NCBI RefSeq assembly: GCF_006717075.1
Contig: NZ_VFQC01000001.1
Coordinates: forward strand, 62,001-126,000
Direction of reading: 5' to 3'
Length of the DNA: 64,000 bases
From: Haloactinospora alba
GTDB taxonomy: Bacteria; Actinomycetota; Actinomycetes; Streptosporangiales; Streptosporangiaceae
The translations under genes were made by a program, and so were the position numbers. Shown here one piece after another: positions 1 through 8,003 of the stretch. Under the pieces are notes generated by a model. The model was given only the letters and a program-made list of their open reading frames with translations, ran no database searches and had not been told where the DNA came from. Position 1 is the stretch's first letter. Every line of letters begins with the position of its first letter.

Positions 1-1239
1 GAGCCGCGTGACCAGACAGCTCCGCTCGTCGTCGGGGAGCCGGTGCTTGCGCAGGAACTCCGACACCCAGTTCCCGAAGCTGTCCCGCAGGTCGGGGAAG
101 TCGTCCCAGAACCGGTTGCGCACGGCGGCGTCGTAGTCCAGGTCCGCGAACGAGACGCGGCGTTCGCCGTCCACCCGGGCGCCCAGCTCGTGCAGCTGGG
201 CGGAGAACCCGCGGCGTTCCAGCACGGGGCACTCGTCGTCGGGCGCGGACACACGGTGCAGCAGCCCCTCCGCCGCGGTGAACACGCGTTCGACGGGCAG
301 CCCGTGGAGCATCGCCGCGGAGAACAGCACCGCCCGCTGCCGACTCGTGGTGAAGCGCTCGACCTGCTCGGCCACCTCCCGGTCCCAGTCGGCCAGCGCG
401 TGCTGGGCCTCATCCAACCACGCCCGGAAGGACCCCTCCCCGGCCCCTTCCCGTTCGGCGCGCCGGACGAGGTCGGCCAGTTCGGCCGTCTCTCCCGTTC
501 CCGCCGAGTGCAGCCAGGACCGCACCTGCTCCCCGTCCAGTTCCCCGTCCGGGAAGGGAACGTCGAGATGGGACAGGTGCCGGCGGAGGACCTCGCGTTT
601 GTCCGGCGGGTGTATCCGGCGGAGCGAGAAGCGGAGGTCGTCGCGGAGTAGTCTCTCCTGCTCCGGGGCGAGGACGACCACCAGGTGCCCGAAGCGGGCG
701 TTGACCTCGTCCCGGTAGGCGGCCAGCTCGTTCTGGACCTCTCCCAGCAGCGCGTCGCCGCCGTGCGCGGACACGTCCAGGAGCAACGACTCCTCCGCGG
801 CGACCCGTTGGGCGTGGAGGTAGGGCTGCTCGTCCCCGTCCGGAAGCTCCCGAACGGACGGGGAGGGCGGGCCCACCTCCTGCAGCGCCCGGAGGGCCGA
901 GCCCCGCCGGCCGCTGCCGGGCCTGCCGGAGAGGAACAGGAGCCGGGAGGCGGACAGTACGCTGAGCGCCTCCGCGTACCCGGGCGGCGGTACGAAACAG
1001 CAGCGGACGCGGCGGAGGTGCTCGGCTGTTACACGGCCGGGTACGTGGTCTCGGCCCGTGTTCCGGGACAGGACGTCGCCCAGGTAGTCACGCAGCTCCT
1101 CCGTCGGTAGCACAGCGTTGATCTGCGGACCCTCGCCCGTGTGCGTCGGAGCCCGGGGGTCGGTGAGGACGGTGTCCGCGCCGCCGGACACGGAGCCCAC
1201 GCCGCCGCGGGGCGGTTCGGTTTCCGGTTCGGGTGCCAT
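1..1239 (-). CDS. P-loop NTPase of a putative signalling/conflict system (3' end outside window)
   Basis: The gene starts at an ATG at 1239 and runs off the left edge; 413 residues are visible. Residues 11-37 are a Gly-rich motif that nearly repeats the C-terminal motif of the upstream cyclase-like protein. A P-loop follows at about 105-114 (GRPGSGRRGS), with Arg in place of the usual invariant Lys, and then a Walker-B-like strand (SLLLDVS, about 151-157). The rest is helical and charged, similar in layout to actinobacterial STAND-like NTPases. The start lies 6 bases beyond the upstream stop, so the two genes are probably co-transcribed. The NTPase call rests on motif and fold style. Whether it hydrolyses NTP is unclear because of the K-to-R change, and no effector domain is visible in the part present. 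Confidence 0.7.
   Translation of the reverse strand, partial: MAPEPETEPPRGGVGSVSGGADTVLTDPRAPTHTGEGPQINAVLPTEELRDYLGDVLSRNTGRDHVPGRVTAEHLRRVRCCFVPPPGYAEALSVLSASRLLFLSGRPGSGRRGSALRALQEVGPPSPSVRELPDGDEQPYLHAQRVAAEESLLLDVSAHGGDALLGEVQNELAAYRDEVNARFGHLVVVLAPEQERLLRDDLRFSLRRIHPPDKREVLRRHLSHLDVPFPDGELDGEQVRSWLHSAGTGETAELADLVRRAEREGAGEGSFRAWLDEAQHALADWDREVAEQVERFTTSRQRAVLFSAAMLHGLPVERVFTAAEGLLHRVSAPDDECPVLERRGFSAQLHELGARVDGERRVSFADLDYDAAVRNRFWDDFPDLRDSFGNWVSEFLRKHRLPDDERSCLVTRL
1129..1209 (-). other. N-terminal copy of a shared Gly-rich motif (encoded in the NTPase)
   Basis: This encodes residues 11-37 of the NTPase (RGGVGSVSGG...VLTDPRAPTHTGEG). It matches residues 288-314 of the neighbouring cyclase-like protein nearly position for position. 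Its place at the extreme N-terminus resembles bacterial amyloid signalling motifs, which pair an NLR-like NTPase with an effector; that role is inference. Confidence 0.6.
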
Positions 1240-1244
1240 CGCGG

Positions 1245-2318
1245 TCACTGCCGACCGTCCGCCTCGTCGTCGTGCTCGGAGTCGACTGTGGTGTCCCCGC
1301 GGACGGTGCCGGAGTTGTCGCCACCCACGTAGTTGACGCTGCCGGTGTTGCCGAACTGCGGACCGTTGTGCTGCTCTCCGCTTCCCGTGTGTACGGGGGC
1401 CTGCGGGTCGGTGACCACCGAACCGACACCGCCCGAGATGCTGCCGACGCCGCCTCGCTGGGTGCGCGAGTTGTCGGTGTTGGTCATGCGCACCGCACCG
1501 TGGATCGTCTGGCCCTGCACGATCTGGTGGGAACCGTCCCGCGCGTTCGCCGCGGCGCTGTCCGGGGCGGAAGGGGCGGGGGCGGGGTGGTCGGTGTTCG
1601 CCGCCGCGTCTCCGGATGGCTCCTGTGGCGCGGGCGCTCGTTCGGGAGCGGGACCGCCCCCGGAGTCCCGTTCGGAGGGTCGGGGAACGTAGAGGTACCC
1701 CTCGGCCTCGTATTCCTTCTCCGGGGTGTGCACGTGCACGGGCTGGAACAGGAGCTCGTTCACGCCGACGTAGCCGCCGAGGACCGCGTCCTCGTACACG
1801 CGCCGCGACAGCATGGCCGTGAGGAGGGTGATGTCCGGGTGGGACTGGTCCAGTGCCTGGCGTAGACGCGCCGAGTCGAGCAGCCGGTGGGTGTCGTTCA
1901 TCGCCTGGCCGATGCCGTCGACCGGCCCTGTCCCACCACTGTCCGGAAGCGGGCCGAGCTCGAGGCTCGCCCGCAGCCGCAACCGCAGTTCACGGTCGTG
2001 GGAGGCCAGCTCGGACTGGGTCTCCTCCAGCTCGAACTGCAGGTTGTCCAACAGGGGGTGGATCAGGGAGGGGAGGTGTTCCGGCGGGACTCCGACCAGG
2101 TAGCCGTCGCCGGTGCTCTGCGGGAAACGCGCCTCGCGCCAGATGTGGTCCAGGCCGCTGCGCTCGAACGCCCGGGCCAGTACGCGGCGGAGGGTGCTGC
2201 TGAGGATCTGCTGGTGGTGTGAGGAGGTGCGGGTGTACTTCTCGGTGTCCACCGCCAGAACCGCGTGGTAGGAGGGCATGGGCGAACTTGCGCGTGATGT
2301 CGGGAATCCGCCTGTCAC
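1245..2318 (-). CDS. Nucleotide-cyclase-homology protein with Gly/Asn-rich C-terminal motif
   Basis: 357 residues from a GTG at 2318, chosen because AAGGAG lies 5 bases upstream; an ATG at 2279 is a weaker choice. Residues about 14-220 resemble the class III cyclase fold. Asp24 in AVDTEKYT and Asp71 in TGDGY sit where the two metal-binding aspartates belong, and an IGQAMNDTHRLLDSARL stretch resembles the VN..ARL segment. Residues about 225-285 are a Pro/Ala-rich linker, and the end carries VQGQTIHG plus the motif shared with the downstream NTPase. It lies between a Crp/Fnr gene and that NTPase. A cyclic-nucleotide signal read by the Crp protein is possible but unproven; the domain could also be a non-catalytic sensor. 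Confidence 0.7.
   Translation of the reverse strand: MTGGFPTSRASSPMPSYHAVLAVDTEKYTRTSSHHQQILSSTLRRVLARAFERSGLDHIWREARFPQSTGDGYLVGVPPEHLPSLIHPLLDNLQFELEETQSELASHDRELRLRLRASLELGPLPDSGGTGPVDGIGQAMNDTHRLLDSARLRQALDQSHPDITLLTAMLSRRVYEDAVLGGYVGVNELLFQPVHVHTPEKEYEAEGYLYVPRPSERDSGGGPAPERAPAPQEPSGDAAANTDHPAPAPSAPDSAAANARDGSHQIVQGQTIHGAVRMTNTDNSRTQRGGVGSISGGVGSVVTDPQAPVHTGSGEQHNGPQFGNTGSVNYVGGDNSGTVRGDTTVDSEHDDEADGRQ
1368..1457 (-). other. C-terminal copy of the shared Gly-rich motif (encoded in the cyclase-like protein)
   Basis: This encodes residues 288-317 (RGGVGSISGG...VVTDPQAPVHTGSG) of the cyclase-like protein. It is preceded by a VQG..IHGAV stretch and followed by a second Asn/Gly-rich stretch (FGNTGSVNYVGGDNSG). 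The region is low-complexity, rich in Gly, Asn, Gln and Val, and has no charged core, in contrast to the folded N-terminal domain. Confidence 0.6.
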
Positions 2319-2335
2319 AGTGGCTCCTTGGAGTC

Positions 2336-2370
2336 GGGGGTGCGCGGCCCGGTCGTGACCGCGCACCCCC
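2336..2370 (-). terminator. Strong hairpin between the crp-like and cyclase-like genes (terminator or attenuator)
   Basis: A perfect 12-bp stem (GGGGGTGCGCGG / CCGCGCACCCCC) with an 11-nt loop. It sits after the Crp stop and just upstream of the AAGGAG of the cyclase-like gene. No T-run follows, so it may terminate the crp-like transcript or attenuate entry into the next two genes. Confidence 0.55.
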
Positions 2371-2395
2371 GAGACTCACAGGAGCCGGCGCTTGC

Positions 2396-2417
2396 CTGTG
2401 TTCAGAACTGAACACAG
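2396..2417. promoter_or_regulatory. Perfect 10+2+10 dyad, candidate operator
   Basis: CTGTGTTCAG-AA-CTGAACACAG lies between the crp-like gene and the cyclase-like gene, about 80 bases upstream of the latter's start. Length and symmetry suit a dimeric regulator, and the TGTG/CACA edges resemble Crp-family sites. The adjacent Crp-like protein is the obvious candidate binder (inference). Confidence 0.5.
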
Positions 2418-2440
2418 CGGGGGAATGTCCGGAAGGTGGA

Positions 2441-3145
2441 TCACTCCTCCCCCTGGGCCAGCCGCCGGAGCCGCCCCACGTCGAGGACAGCGATGTGCTG
2501 GCGCCCCGTGCGGATCACTCCCAGCGAGCGCAGTCTGGTGAACTCCGTCGACACCGAGGTCCGGGAGAGGGCGATCGAGTCGCCGAGCTCCTTCTGGGAG
2601 AGGCCGAGCCTGAGCATCACCCCGTGGCCGTTGCCCGCTGGTCCTGCGGCGTGCGCTCCCTCGATGTCGGCACCGGAGAGGCTGGCCAACCGCAGCAGCG
2701 CGGCGGCGAGCCGCTGTCGCGCGGGAAGCGCCGTGAGCTCCGCGCGCAGGGACTCGCTCTCGCTCTGCCGGGTCACTGCGTGTTTCCACAGCGCGCTCTC
2801 CAATCCCATGTTCTGCGCCAGTAGGCGGAACTGCGCGCTGCTCAGCACACGGGTGAGGCAGTCGCCTCCCGCGGCCGACACCGTCGCCGTTCGGGGCAGG
2901 CCGGACAGCGCGGACAGTTCCCCGAGGGACTCCCCGGGGCCGCGCAGCGCCAGCAGGGTGTGCGTCCCGTCGGCGCGTACCGTGGACACCTTGACCGTGC
3001 CCTCCACGAGGAGGAACACCGCACTGTCCTGGTCGCCCTGGTGGATGATGGTCGTCCCCGCCCGGTGGCGCCGTGTGTTTCCGGCCTTCAGGAACCTTGC
3101 CCACTGCTCGTCCGACAGCAGACCGCCGAATCCCTGTCTGCCCAA
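2441..3145 (-). CDS. Crp/Fnr-family transcriptional regulator
   Basis: 234 residues from a TTG at 3145, preceded by AAAGGAG at good spacing; longer in-frame starts reach into Pro/Arg-rich sequence and are less likely. The N-terminal half is a cyclic-nucleotide-binding beta-barrel (GTTIIHQGDQDSAVFLLVEG and PGESLGELSALSG, the phosphate-binding-cassette region). The C-terminal winged helix reads LSQKELGDSIALSRTSVSTE. No Cys cluster is present, so it is Crp-like rather than an Fe-S Fnr. Its neighbour is a nucleotide-cyclase-like gene, which makes a dedicated ligand plausible. It probably acts on the dyad at 2396-2417. Confidence 0.88.
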   Translation of the reverse strand: MGRQGFGGLLSDEQWARFLKAGNTRRHRAGTTIIHQGDQDSAVFLLVEGTVKVSTVRADGTHTLLALRGPGESLGELSALSGLPRTATVSAAGGDCLTRVLSSAQFRLLAQNMGLESALWKHAVTRQSESESLRAELTALPARQRLAAALLRLASLSGADIEGAHAAGPAGNGHGVMLRLGLSQKELGDSIALSRTSVSTEFTRLRSLGVIRTGRQHIAVLDVGRLRRLAQGEE

Positions 3146-3351
3146 CGCTTCCTCTCCTTTCTCGGGTCCGGGAGAGGCTGTTCCCCGCACCGCCGGACGT
3201 GAGTCCCCTCCCAGGTGTCGCGGGCCGTACCGGAGGGAGGAACGGGGTTGGGGTAGGTTCCCCGGCGGGGTTCTTCCCACAGGCGGTGTGTGGCCGGGAG
3301 GGCGGTTGCGGCCGCTTCCCGTGGCAGGCGAGCGGGAGGAGTGGTGGCGGG

Positions 3352-3753
3352 ATGGTCCAGGGCGGAGTCGACATCGGGCTCCTCGTCGCCGTCGTTGGTG
3401 CGTTGGGCGGATGCCTGGGGGCGCTGTACTCGTTCCGCTCCTACCGCATGTCCCAGCTTGGCTCCCTCCCGCCGCGGGCGAAGCGGGCGATCGAGTACCG
3501 GAGACTCTCCGAGCCCGAGCAGGCGCTGGTGGACTACCACTGGCTCCTGGCCAGGCGCCGGAGGTTCGTGTGCGGCTCCCTGCTGCGGCTTCTGGTGCCC
3601 GCCACCCTCGTGGCGCTCGGTTCGTCCGGACAGAACCGGGCGTGGTGGGCCGCGGCCGTGTTCTGCGTGGTTTTCCTGGCCGCTATGGAGGTGCGGGGGA
3701 TCGTGGTGCTGAACCGCTCCGTCCGAGGCGTGAGGGAGCGGTGCGACCCCTGA
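3352..3753 (+). CDS. Small membrane protein of unknown function
   Basis: 133 residues; the ATG at 3352 follows GGGAGGA at a somewhat long spacing. One membrane segment lies near the N-terminus (IGLLVAVVGALGGCLGALYS), then a basic cytoplasmic stretch with RLSEPEQALVDYHWLL, then two closely spaced hydrophobic segments (LLRLLVPATLVALGSS and AAVFCVVFLAAMEV). No recognised family. It is transcribed divergently from the Crp-like gene; a shared promoter region is possible. Confidence 0.6.
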   Translation: MVQGGVDIGLLVAVVGALGGCLGALYSFRSYRMSQLGSLPPRAKRAIEYRRLSEPEQALVDYHWLLARRRRFVCGSLLRLLVPATLVALGSSGQNRAWWAAAVFCVVFLAAMEVRGIVVLNRSVRGVRERCDP

Positions 3754-4168
3754 CCGGGCGTGGGCCGTGACCTCGTCGGGGAATCCGGGGGCGGAAATCG
3801 TTTCTGCGCTTTTATGCCCGGTGGGGGAGATTCATTGTTTCTTCCATTTCCGGCTGGTTTCGACGTGGGTCTCCCGCGCGGGAGCTTTACGGGGGCGGTT
3901 GCCGTCGCTGGCCGCGGTGCCTCGCGGAGTGTGCGGAAAGTCGGATCGGACACGCGCCTCCGTCGCCCCTGCCGGGATCGGCGCGGTTGCCGCGCCCGGG
4001 GAAAGCAGTTACTTTTTGTTTTTATCCGTTCATGTTCCGTGACATGGGACCCGCCGAAAGGTTCTCTGCGAACGGGTTTACATTGAGGCAATAAGTCGGA
4101 AAACACGACTTATTCGGAACCAGCCACGATGACGGGGTGGCGTATGTCCACGCGCGCCGTGGGGAGGA
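3754..4168. other. Intergenic region upstream of urease
   Basis: No gene is supported here. The right half is clearly AT-richer than its surroundings and should hold the urease promoter. A TTTACA at 4077-4082 could be a -35 element. A perfect dyad lies at 4090-4114. Confidence 0.5.
4090..4114. promoter_or_regulatory. Perfect 9-bp inverted repeat upstream of urease
   Basis: AATAAGTCG-N7-CGACTTATT is centred about 67 bases before the ureAB start. AT-rich symmetric arms in otherwise GC-rich DNA suggest an operator for the urease operon. It does not match the actinobacterial Nur (nickel) box known to me, and the binding protein is unknown. Confidence 0.5.
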
Positions 4169-4846
4169 ATGATGTTCCTGACTCCGTCCGACACGGAGAA
4201 ACTGCTGTTGAGCACGGCCGGCATGGTGGCCCGCGACCGGCGGGAGCGCGGCGTGCTGCTGAACTACCCGGAGGCCGTCGCGCTGCTGTCCTGCTGGATG
4301 ATGGAGCGCGCGCGTGAGGGGGCGACCGTCGCGCAGCTGATGAAGGAGGGCGTCGACGTCCTGCGCGCCGACGAGGTCATGGACGGCGTCGCCGACATGG
4401 TGGAGTACGTCCAGGTCGAGGCGACGTTCCCGGACGGGCGCAAGCTGGTGACGCTGGACCGGCCCATCCGCTCCGGCCCCGAACGGCCCACCACCGTCCA
4501 CCCCGGCGAGCTCCGTACGGAGGCGGGGGTCGTCGACCTGAACAACGGCCGCGAGACCCACACCGTGGTGGTGCGCAACGACGGCGACCGGCCGGTTCAG
4601 GTCGGATCGCACATCCACCTCGCCGACATCAACCGTGCCCTGCGGTTCTTCGCTTTCTCCGATGACGACGACGAGGAACCGGAGGAGGTCTCCGTCACCG
4701 GTTTCCACGCCGACATCGCCGCCGGAACCTCGATCCGGTTCCAGCCCGGAGACGAGAAGCGGATGGACATCGTGGCGTTCGGCGGCGCCCGGAAGGTCGC
4801 CGGTCTGCAGGTGGCCAACACGGTCGGGAGGGGTTCTGGTGAGTGA
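4169..4846 (+). CDS. ureAB: Urease gamma-beta fusion subunit
   Basis: 225 residues; GGGGAGGA directly precedes two in-frame ATGs (4169, 4172). Residues 1-100 are the gamma subunit ([12 protein letters not shown]...[12 protein letters not shown]). The beta subunit starts at about 110 ([19 protein letters not shown]) and contains [19 protein letters not shown]. Canonical beta subunits have SHYHFFE.N.AL, so this loop is divergent, and an acidic DDDDEEPEE insert follows it. Fused gamma-beta chains are known in some Streptomyces and Helicobacter ureases. With UreC it forms the structural enzyme that hydrolyses urea to ammonia and carbamate in the cytoplasm. The stop overlaps the ureC start by 8 bases. 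Confidence 0.93.
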   Translation: MMFLTPSDTEKLLLSTAGMVARDRRERGVLLNYPEAVALLSCWMMERAREGATVAQLMKEGVDVLRADEVMDGVADMVEYVQVEATFPDGRKLVTLDRPIRSGPERPTTVHPGELRTEAGVVDLNNGRETHTVVVRNDGDRPVQVGSHIHLADINRALRFFAFSDDDDEEPEEVSVTGFHADIAAGTSIRFQPGDEKRMDIVAFGGARKVAGLQVANTVGRGSGE

Positions 4847-6557
4847 GATCAAACGCGCCCAGTACGCGGCGACATACGGGCCGACCGCCGGTGACCGGAT
4901 GCGGCTGGCCGACACCGACCTGTGGGTCGAGGTCGAGGAGGACCGCTGCGTCGGCGGTGACGAGGCCGTGTTCGGCGGCGGCAAGTCCGTCCGCGAGTCG
5001 ATGCTGCAGAGCACCGTGCCCGCCAGTGGCGGAGCGCTCGACCTGGTCATCACGAACGCGGTCGTACTCGACCACTGGGGGATCGTCCGCGCCGACGTGG
5101 GCGTCCGGGACGGCCGGATCACCGCCCTCGGCAAGGCCGGCAACCCCGACATCATGGACGGCTGCGACCCCGAACTCGTGATCGGGCCGGGAACCGAGGT
5201 CCTCTCCGGGGAGGGCCGCATCCTCACCGCGGGCGCCGTGGACAGCCACGTCCACCTCCTCAACACCGACTCGCTGGAGGAGGCGCTCTCCACCGGCACC
5301 ACCACCGTGATCGGCGGCGGGACCGGACCCGCCGAGGGCAGCAAGGCCACCACCGTCACCCCCGGCCCCTGGAACCTCGCCCGCACCCACCAGGCCCTGG
5401 ACGGCGTCCCGGTCAACCTCCTGCTGCTGGGCAAGGGCAACACCGTCGGCGCCGAGGCGCTGCGGGAGCAGGCGCTGGCCGGCGCCGGCGGCTACAAGGT
5501 CCACGAGGACTGGGGAGCCACCCCGGCCGCGATCGACGCCGCGCTGAAGGCCGCCGACGCGTTCGGGCTGCAGGTGGCGCTGCACGCCGACAGCCTGAAC
5601 GAGGCCGGCTACGTCCAGGACACCATCTCGGCCATCGGCGGCCGCGGCATCCACGTGTTCCACTCCGAGGGGGCCGGCGGCGGGCACGCGCCCGACGTGA
5701 TCACGGTCGCGGGCCAGGAGTCCGTCCTGCCCGGCTCCACCAACCCCACCCTGCCGTTCACCCGCAACACGGTGGCCGAGCACCGCGACATGCTCATGGT
5801 GTGCCACCACCTGAACCGCAAGGTCCCGGCCGACATCCAGTTCGCCGACTCCCGCATCCGCGACACCAGCATGGCCGCCGAGGACCTCCTGCACGACATG
5901 GGCGCCATGTCCATCACCTCCTCCGACGCCCAGGCCATGGGCCGTATCGGTGAGGTCGTCTGCCGCACCTGGCAGGTGGCGCACGTGATGAAGAACCGCC
6001 ACGCGCTGCCGTCCGCCCTGCCCGCCGACAACGAGCGGGCCCGCCGCTACGTCGCCAAGTACACGATCTGCCCCGCCGTGGCGCACGGCATCGACGGCGA
6101 GCTGGGGTCGGTCGAACCGGGCAAGATGGCCGACCTGGCGCTGTGGGACCGCGCCTTCTTCGGCATCCGCCCCGCCGCTGTCGTCAAGGGCGGCAGCGTG
6201 GTCCACGCGCCCCAGGGCGACCCGAACGCCAGCATCCCCACCGCCCAACCCATGCTGCTGCGGCGCGGCCTCGCCGCCCAGCCCTCGGCGGCGGGGGCGC
6301 TGTCGGTGAGCTTCGTCTCGCCCTACGCCCTCGACGCCGGCGTGGCGGACGGGCTCGGCCTGAGCCGGGAACTGCGGGCGGTCACCCACACGCGCGACAT
6401 CGGCAAGGCGGACATGCCCAACAACTCCGCCCTGCCGGACATCTCCGTGGACCCGGAGACGTTCCGGGTCACGATCGACGGCCACGAGGTCCGGCCCGAC
6501 AAGGACGACGCCCCGGCGACGGAGCTCCCCCTCGCCCAGCGTTACAGCCTGTTCTGA
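4839..6557 (+). CDS. ureC: Urease alpha (catalytic) subunit
   Basis: 572 residues from a GTG at 4839 inside the end of ureAB. All nickel-site and catalytic residues are identifiable: His137 and His139 (DSHVHL), carbamylated Lys220 and His222 (YKVHEDWG), His249, His275 ([15 protein letters not shown]), flap Cys322 and His323 (VCHHL), and Asp363 (SSDAQAMGR). They sit 3 positions beyond the Klebsiella numbering. The loop after the first His pair reads HLLNTD rather than the common HWICPQ, so this is a divergent but apparently active lineage. It is read as the second gene of a five-gene operon with the accessory genes downstream. Confidence 0.96.
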   Translation: MSEIKRAQYAATYGPTAGDRMRLADTDLWVEVEEDRCVGGDEAVFGGGKSVRESMLQSTVPASGGALDLVITNAVVLDHWGIVRADVGVRDGRITALGKAGNPDIMDGCDPELVIGPGTEVLSGEGRILTAGAVDSHVHLLNTDSLEEALSTGTTTVIGGGTGPAEGSKATTVTPGPWNLARTHQALDGVPVNLLLLGKGNTVGAEALREQALAGAGGYKVHEDWGATPAAIDAALKAADAFGLQVALHADSLNEAGYVQDTISAIGGRGIHVFHSEGAGGGHAPDVITVAGQESVLPGSTNPTLPFTRNTVAEHRDMLMVCHHLNRKVPADIQFADSRIRDTSMAAEDLLHDMGAMSITSSDAQAMGRIGEVVCRTWQVAHVMKNRHALPSALPADNERARRYVAKYTICPAVAHGIDGELGSVEPGKMADLALWDRAFFGIRPAAVVKGGSVVHAPQGDPNASIPTAQPMLLRRGLAAQPSAAGALSVSFVSPYALDAGVADGLGLSRELRAVTHTRDIGKADMPNNSALPDISVDPETFRVTIDGHEVRPDKDDAPATELPLAQRYSLF

Positions 6558-6598
6558 CCACCCCGGCGCCGCCGCACCTCCGACTCCGAAGGAAACGC

Positions 6599-7291
6599 AT
6601 GATCGAGGGCACCGGGGAGCTGGGGGCGCTCCTGCTGGCGGACGGGCGCCTGCCCACCGGCGGGCACGCCCACTCCGCCACGCTGGAGGCCGCGCTCGCC
6701 GCCGGTCTGGACACCGGCGACATCCCCGACTACATCCGCGCCCGGGCGCGGGGCACCGCGCGCACCGAGGCCGCGGCCGCCGTGCTCGCCCTGCGCGCCG
6801 CCCGCACCGACCCGGTCGACTACGGGCCGGTGCAGGCGGCGCTGGCCGCCCGCACACCGAGCCGGGCACTGCGGGACGCCTCGTCGTCCCTCGGCCGCGG
6901 GCTGGAGCGGCTGGCCACCTCCCTGCGGCCGGACCACCCCGCGGTGGCGGCGCTCGGGACGGCGGCCGCGGCCACGCCGGGGCTGCGGGTGCTGCGTCCG
7001 GTCGCCCTGGCGGCGCTGGGCGCCGCGTTCGCCGTACCGGAGGCCCAGCTCGCCCGCGTCGCGGTCTACGAGGACGCCCAGACCGTCGCCTCGGCCGCGC
7101 TCAAACTCCGGCCCGACGACCCGCACACCGCCGTGCGGTGGGTGGTCGAGGCCGCCGGTGAACTGGACGAGGCCGCGCGGGCCGCCGCCGCGACCACCGC
7201 CCTCGCCGACATGCCCGCCCGCTGCAGCCCTCAGCTCGACCAGTGGGCGGGCGACCACACCCACGCCACGAGGAGGCTGTTCGTTGCCTGA
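6599..7291 (+). CDS. ureF: Urease accessory protein UreF
   Basis: 230 residues; the ATG at 6599 follows GAAGGAA. It is a helical, Ala-rich protein opening with [20 protein letters not shown], the typical UreF start, with a conserved C-terminal segment. UreF gates the UreG GTPase within the UreD-UreF-UreG complex that delivers nickel and CO2 to apo-urease. Its stop overlaps the ureG start. No ureE is found in the window, so UreG may also serve as the metal carrier. Confidence 0.92.
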   Translation: MIEGTGELGALLLADGRLPTGGHAHSATLEAALAAGLDTGDIPDYIRARARGTARTEAAAAVLALRAARTDPVDYGPVQAALAARTPSRALRDASSSLGRGLERLATSLRPDHPAVAALGTAAAATPGLRVLRPVALAALGAAFAVPEAQLARVAVYEDAQTVASAALKLRPDDPHTAVRWVVEAAGELDEAARAAAATTALADMPARCSPQLDQWAGDHTHATRRLFVA

Positions 7292-8003
7292 CACCACCAC
7301 CCCGACACCGGCCGCCACGGCGCACCGCCGCACCCTCCGCCTCGGGGTCGCCGGACCGGTCGGCACCGGAAAGAGCTCCCTCATCGCCACCCTGTGCCGC
7401 GACCTCTCCGACGAGCTCGCCATGGCGGTGGTCACCAACGACATCTACACCGACGAGGACGCCCGGTTCCTGCGTTCGGCGGGCGTGCTGGAAGAGGAGC
7501 GGATACGCGCCGTGGAGACCGGGGCGTGCCCGCACACCGCCATCCGCGACGACACCACCGCCAACCTGGACGCCGTCGAGGACCTGGAGGAGCGGTTCGC
7601 GCCACTGGACCTCGTGCTGGTGGAGAGCGGCGGCGACAACCTCACCGCGACGTTCAGCCCCGCCCTGGTGGACGCCCAGATCTTCTGCCTGGACGTGGCC
7701 GGCGGCGGCGACGTCGCCCGCAAGGGCGGCCCCGGAATCGCGCGCGCCGACGTGCTGGTGGTCAACAAGGCCGACCTTGCCCCGCACGTGGGGGTGGACG
7801 TGGAGCGGATGGTGGCCGACGCGGAGAAGGCCCGCGACGGTCGGCCCGTCCTCGCCGCGTCCCGCACCGACGCCTCGACGACCGCGCGGCTGGACGACTG
7901 GGTGCGCGGGGTCCTCACCGACCACCGCGACGGTCGGCACACCCCCCGCGATCCCGGACCGATGGCGCCGCACAGCCACAACGGCGCGGGGCACAGCCAC
8001 TGA
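7284..8003 (+). CDS. ureG: Urease accessory GTPase UreG
   Basis: 239 residues from a TTG at 7284, overlapping the ureF stop. The P-loop is [10 protein letters not shown], followed by [15 protein letters not shown], the metal-site [13 protein letters not shown] (Cys and His), the ESGGDNL switch and the NKADL guanine-specificity motif. The C-terminus ends in a short His-rich tail ([11 protein letters not shown]), absent from many UreG proteins and suited to binding nickel. GTP hydrolysis drives nickel insertion into urease. It is followed by ureD with a one-base TGATG overlap. Confidence 0.96.
   Translation: MPDTTTPTPAATAHRRTLRLGVAGPVGTGKSSLIATLCRDLSDELAMAVVTNDIYTDEDARFLRSAGVLEEERIRAVETGACPHTAIRDDTTANLDAVEDLEERFAPLDLVLVESGGDNLTATFSPALVDAQIFCLDVAGGGDVARKGGPGIARADVLVVNKADLAPHVGVDVERMVADAEKARDGRPVLAASRTDASTTARLDDWVRGVLTDHRDGRHTPRDPGPMAPHSHNGAGHSH

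Noticed and set aside
43-1110. Plus-strand frames at the left edge
   Set aside because: They are antisense to the NTPase gene, which runs off the window with a P-loop and consistent codon use.
4695-6869. 724-codon open frame opposite ureC/ureF
   Set aside because: Mirror of two well-conserved urease genes; no domain and a biased composition.
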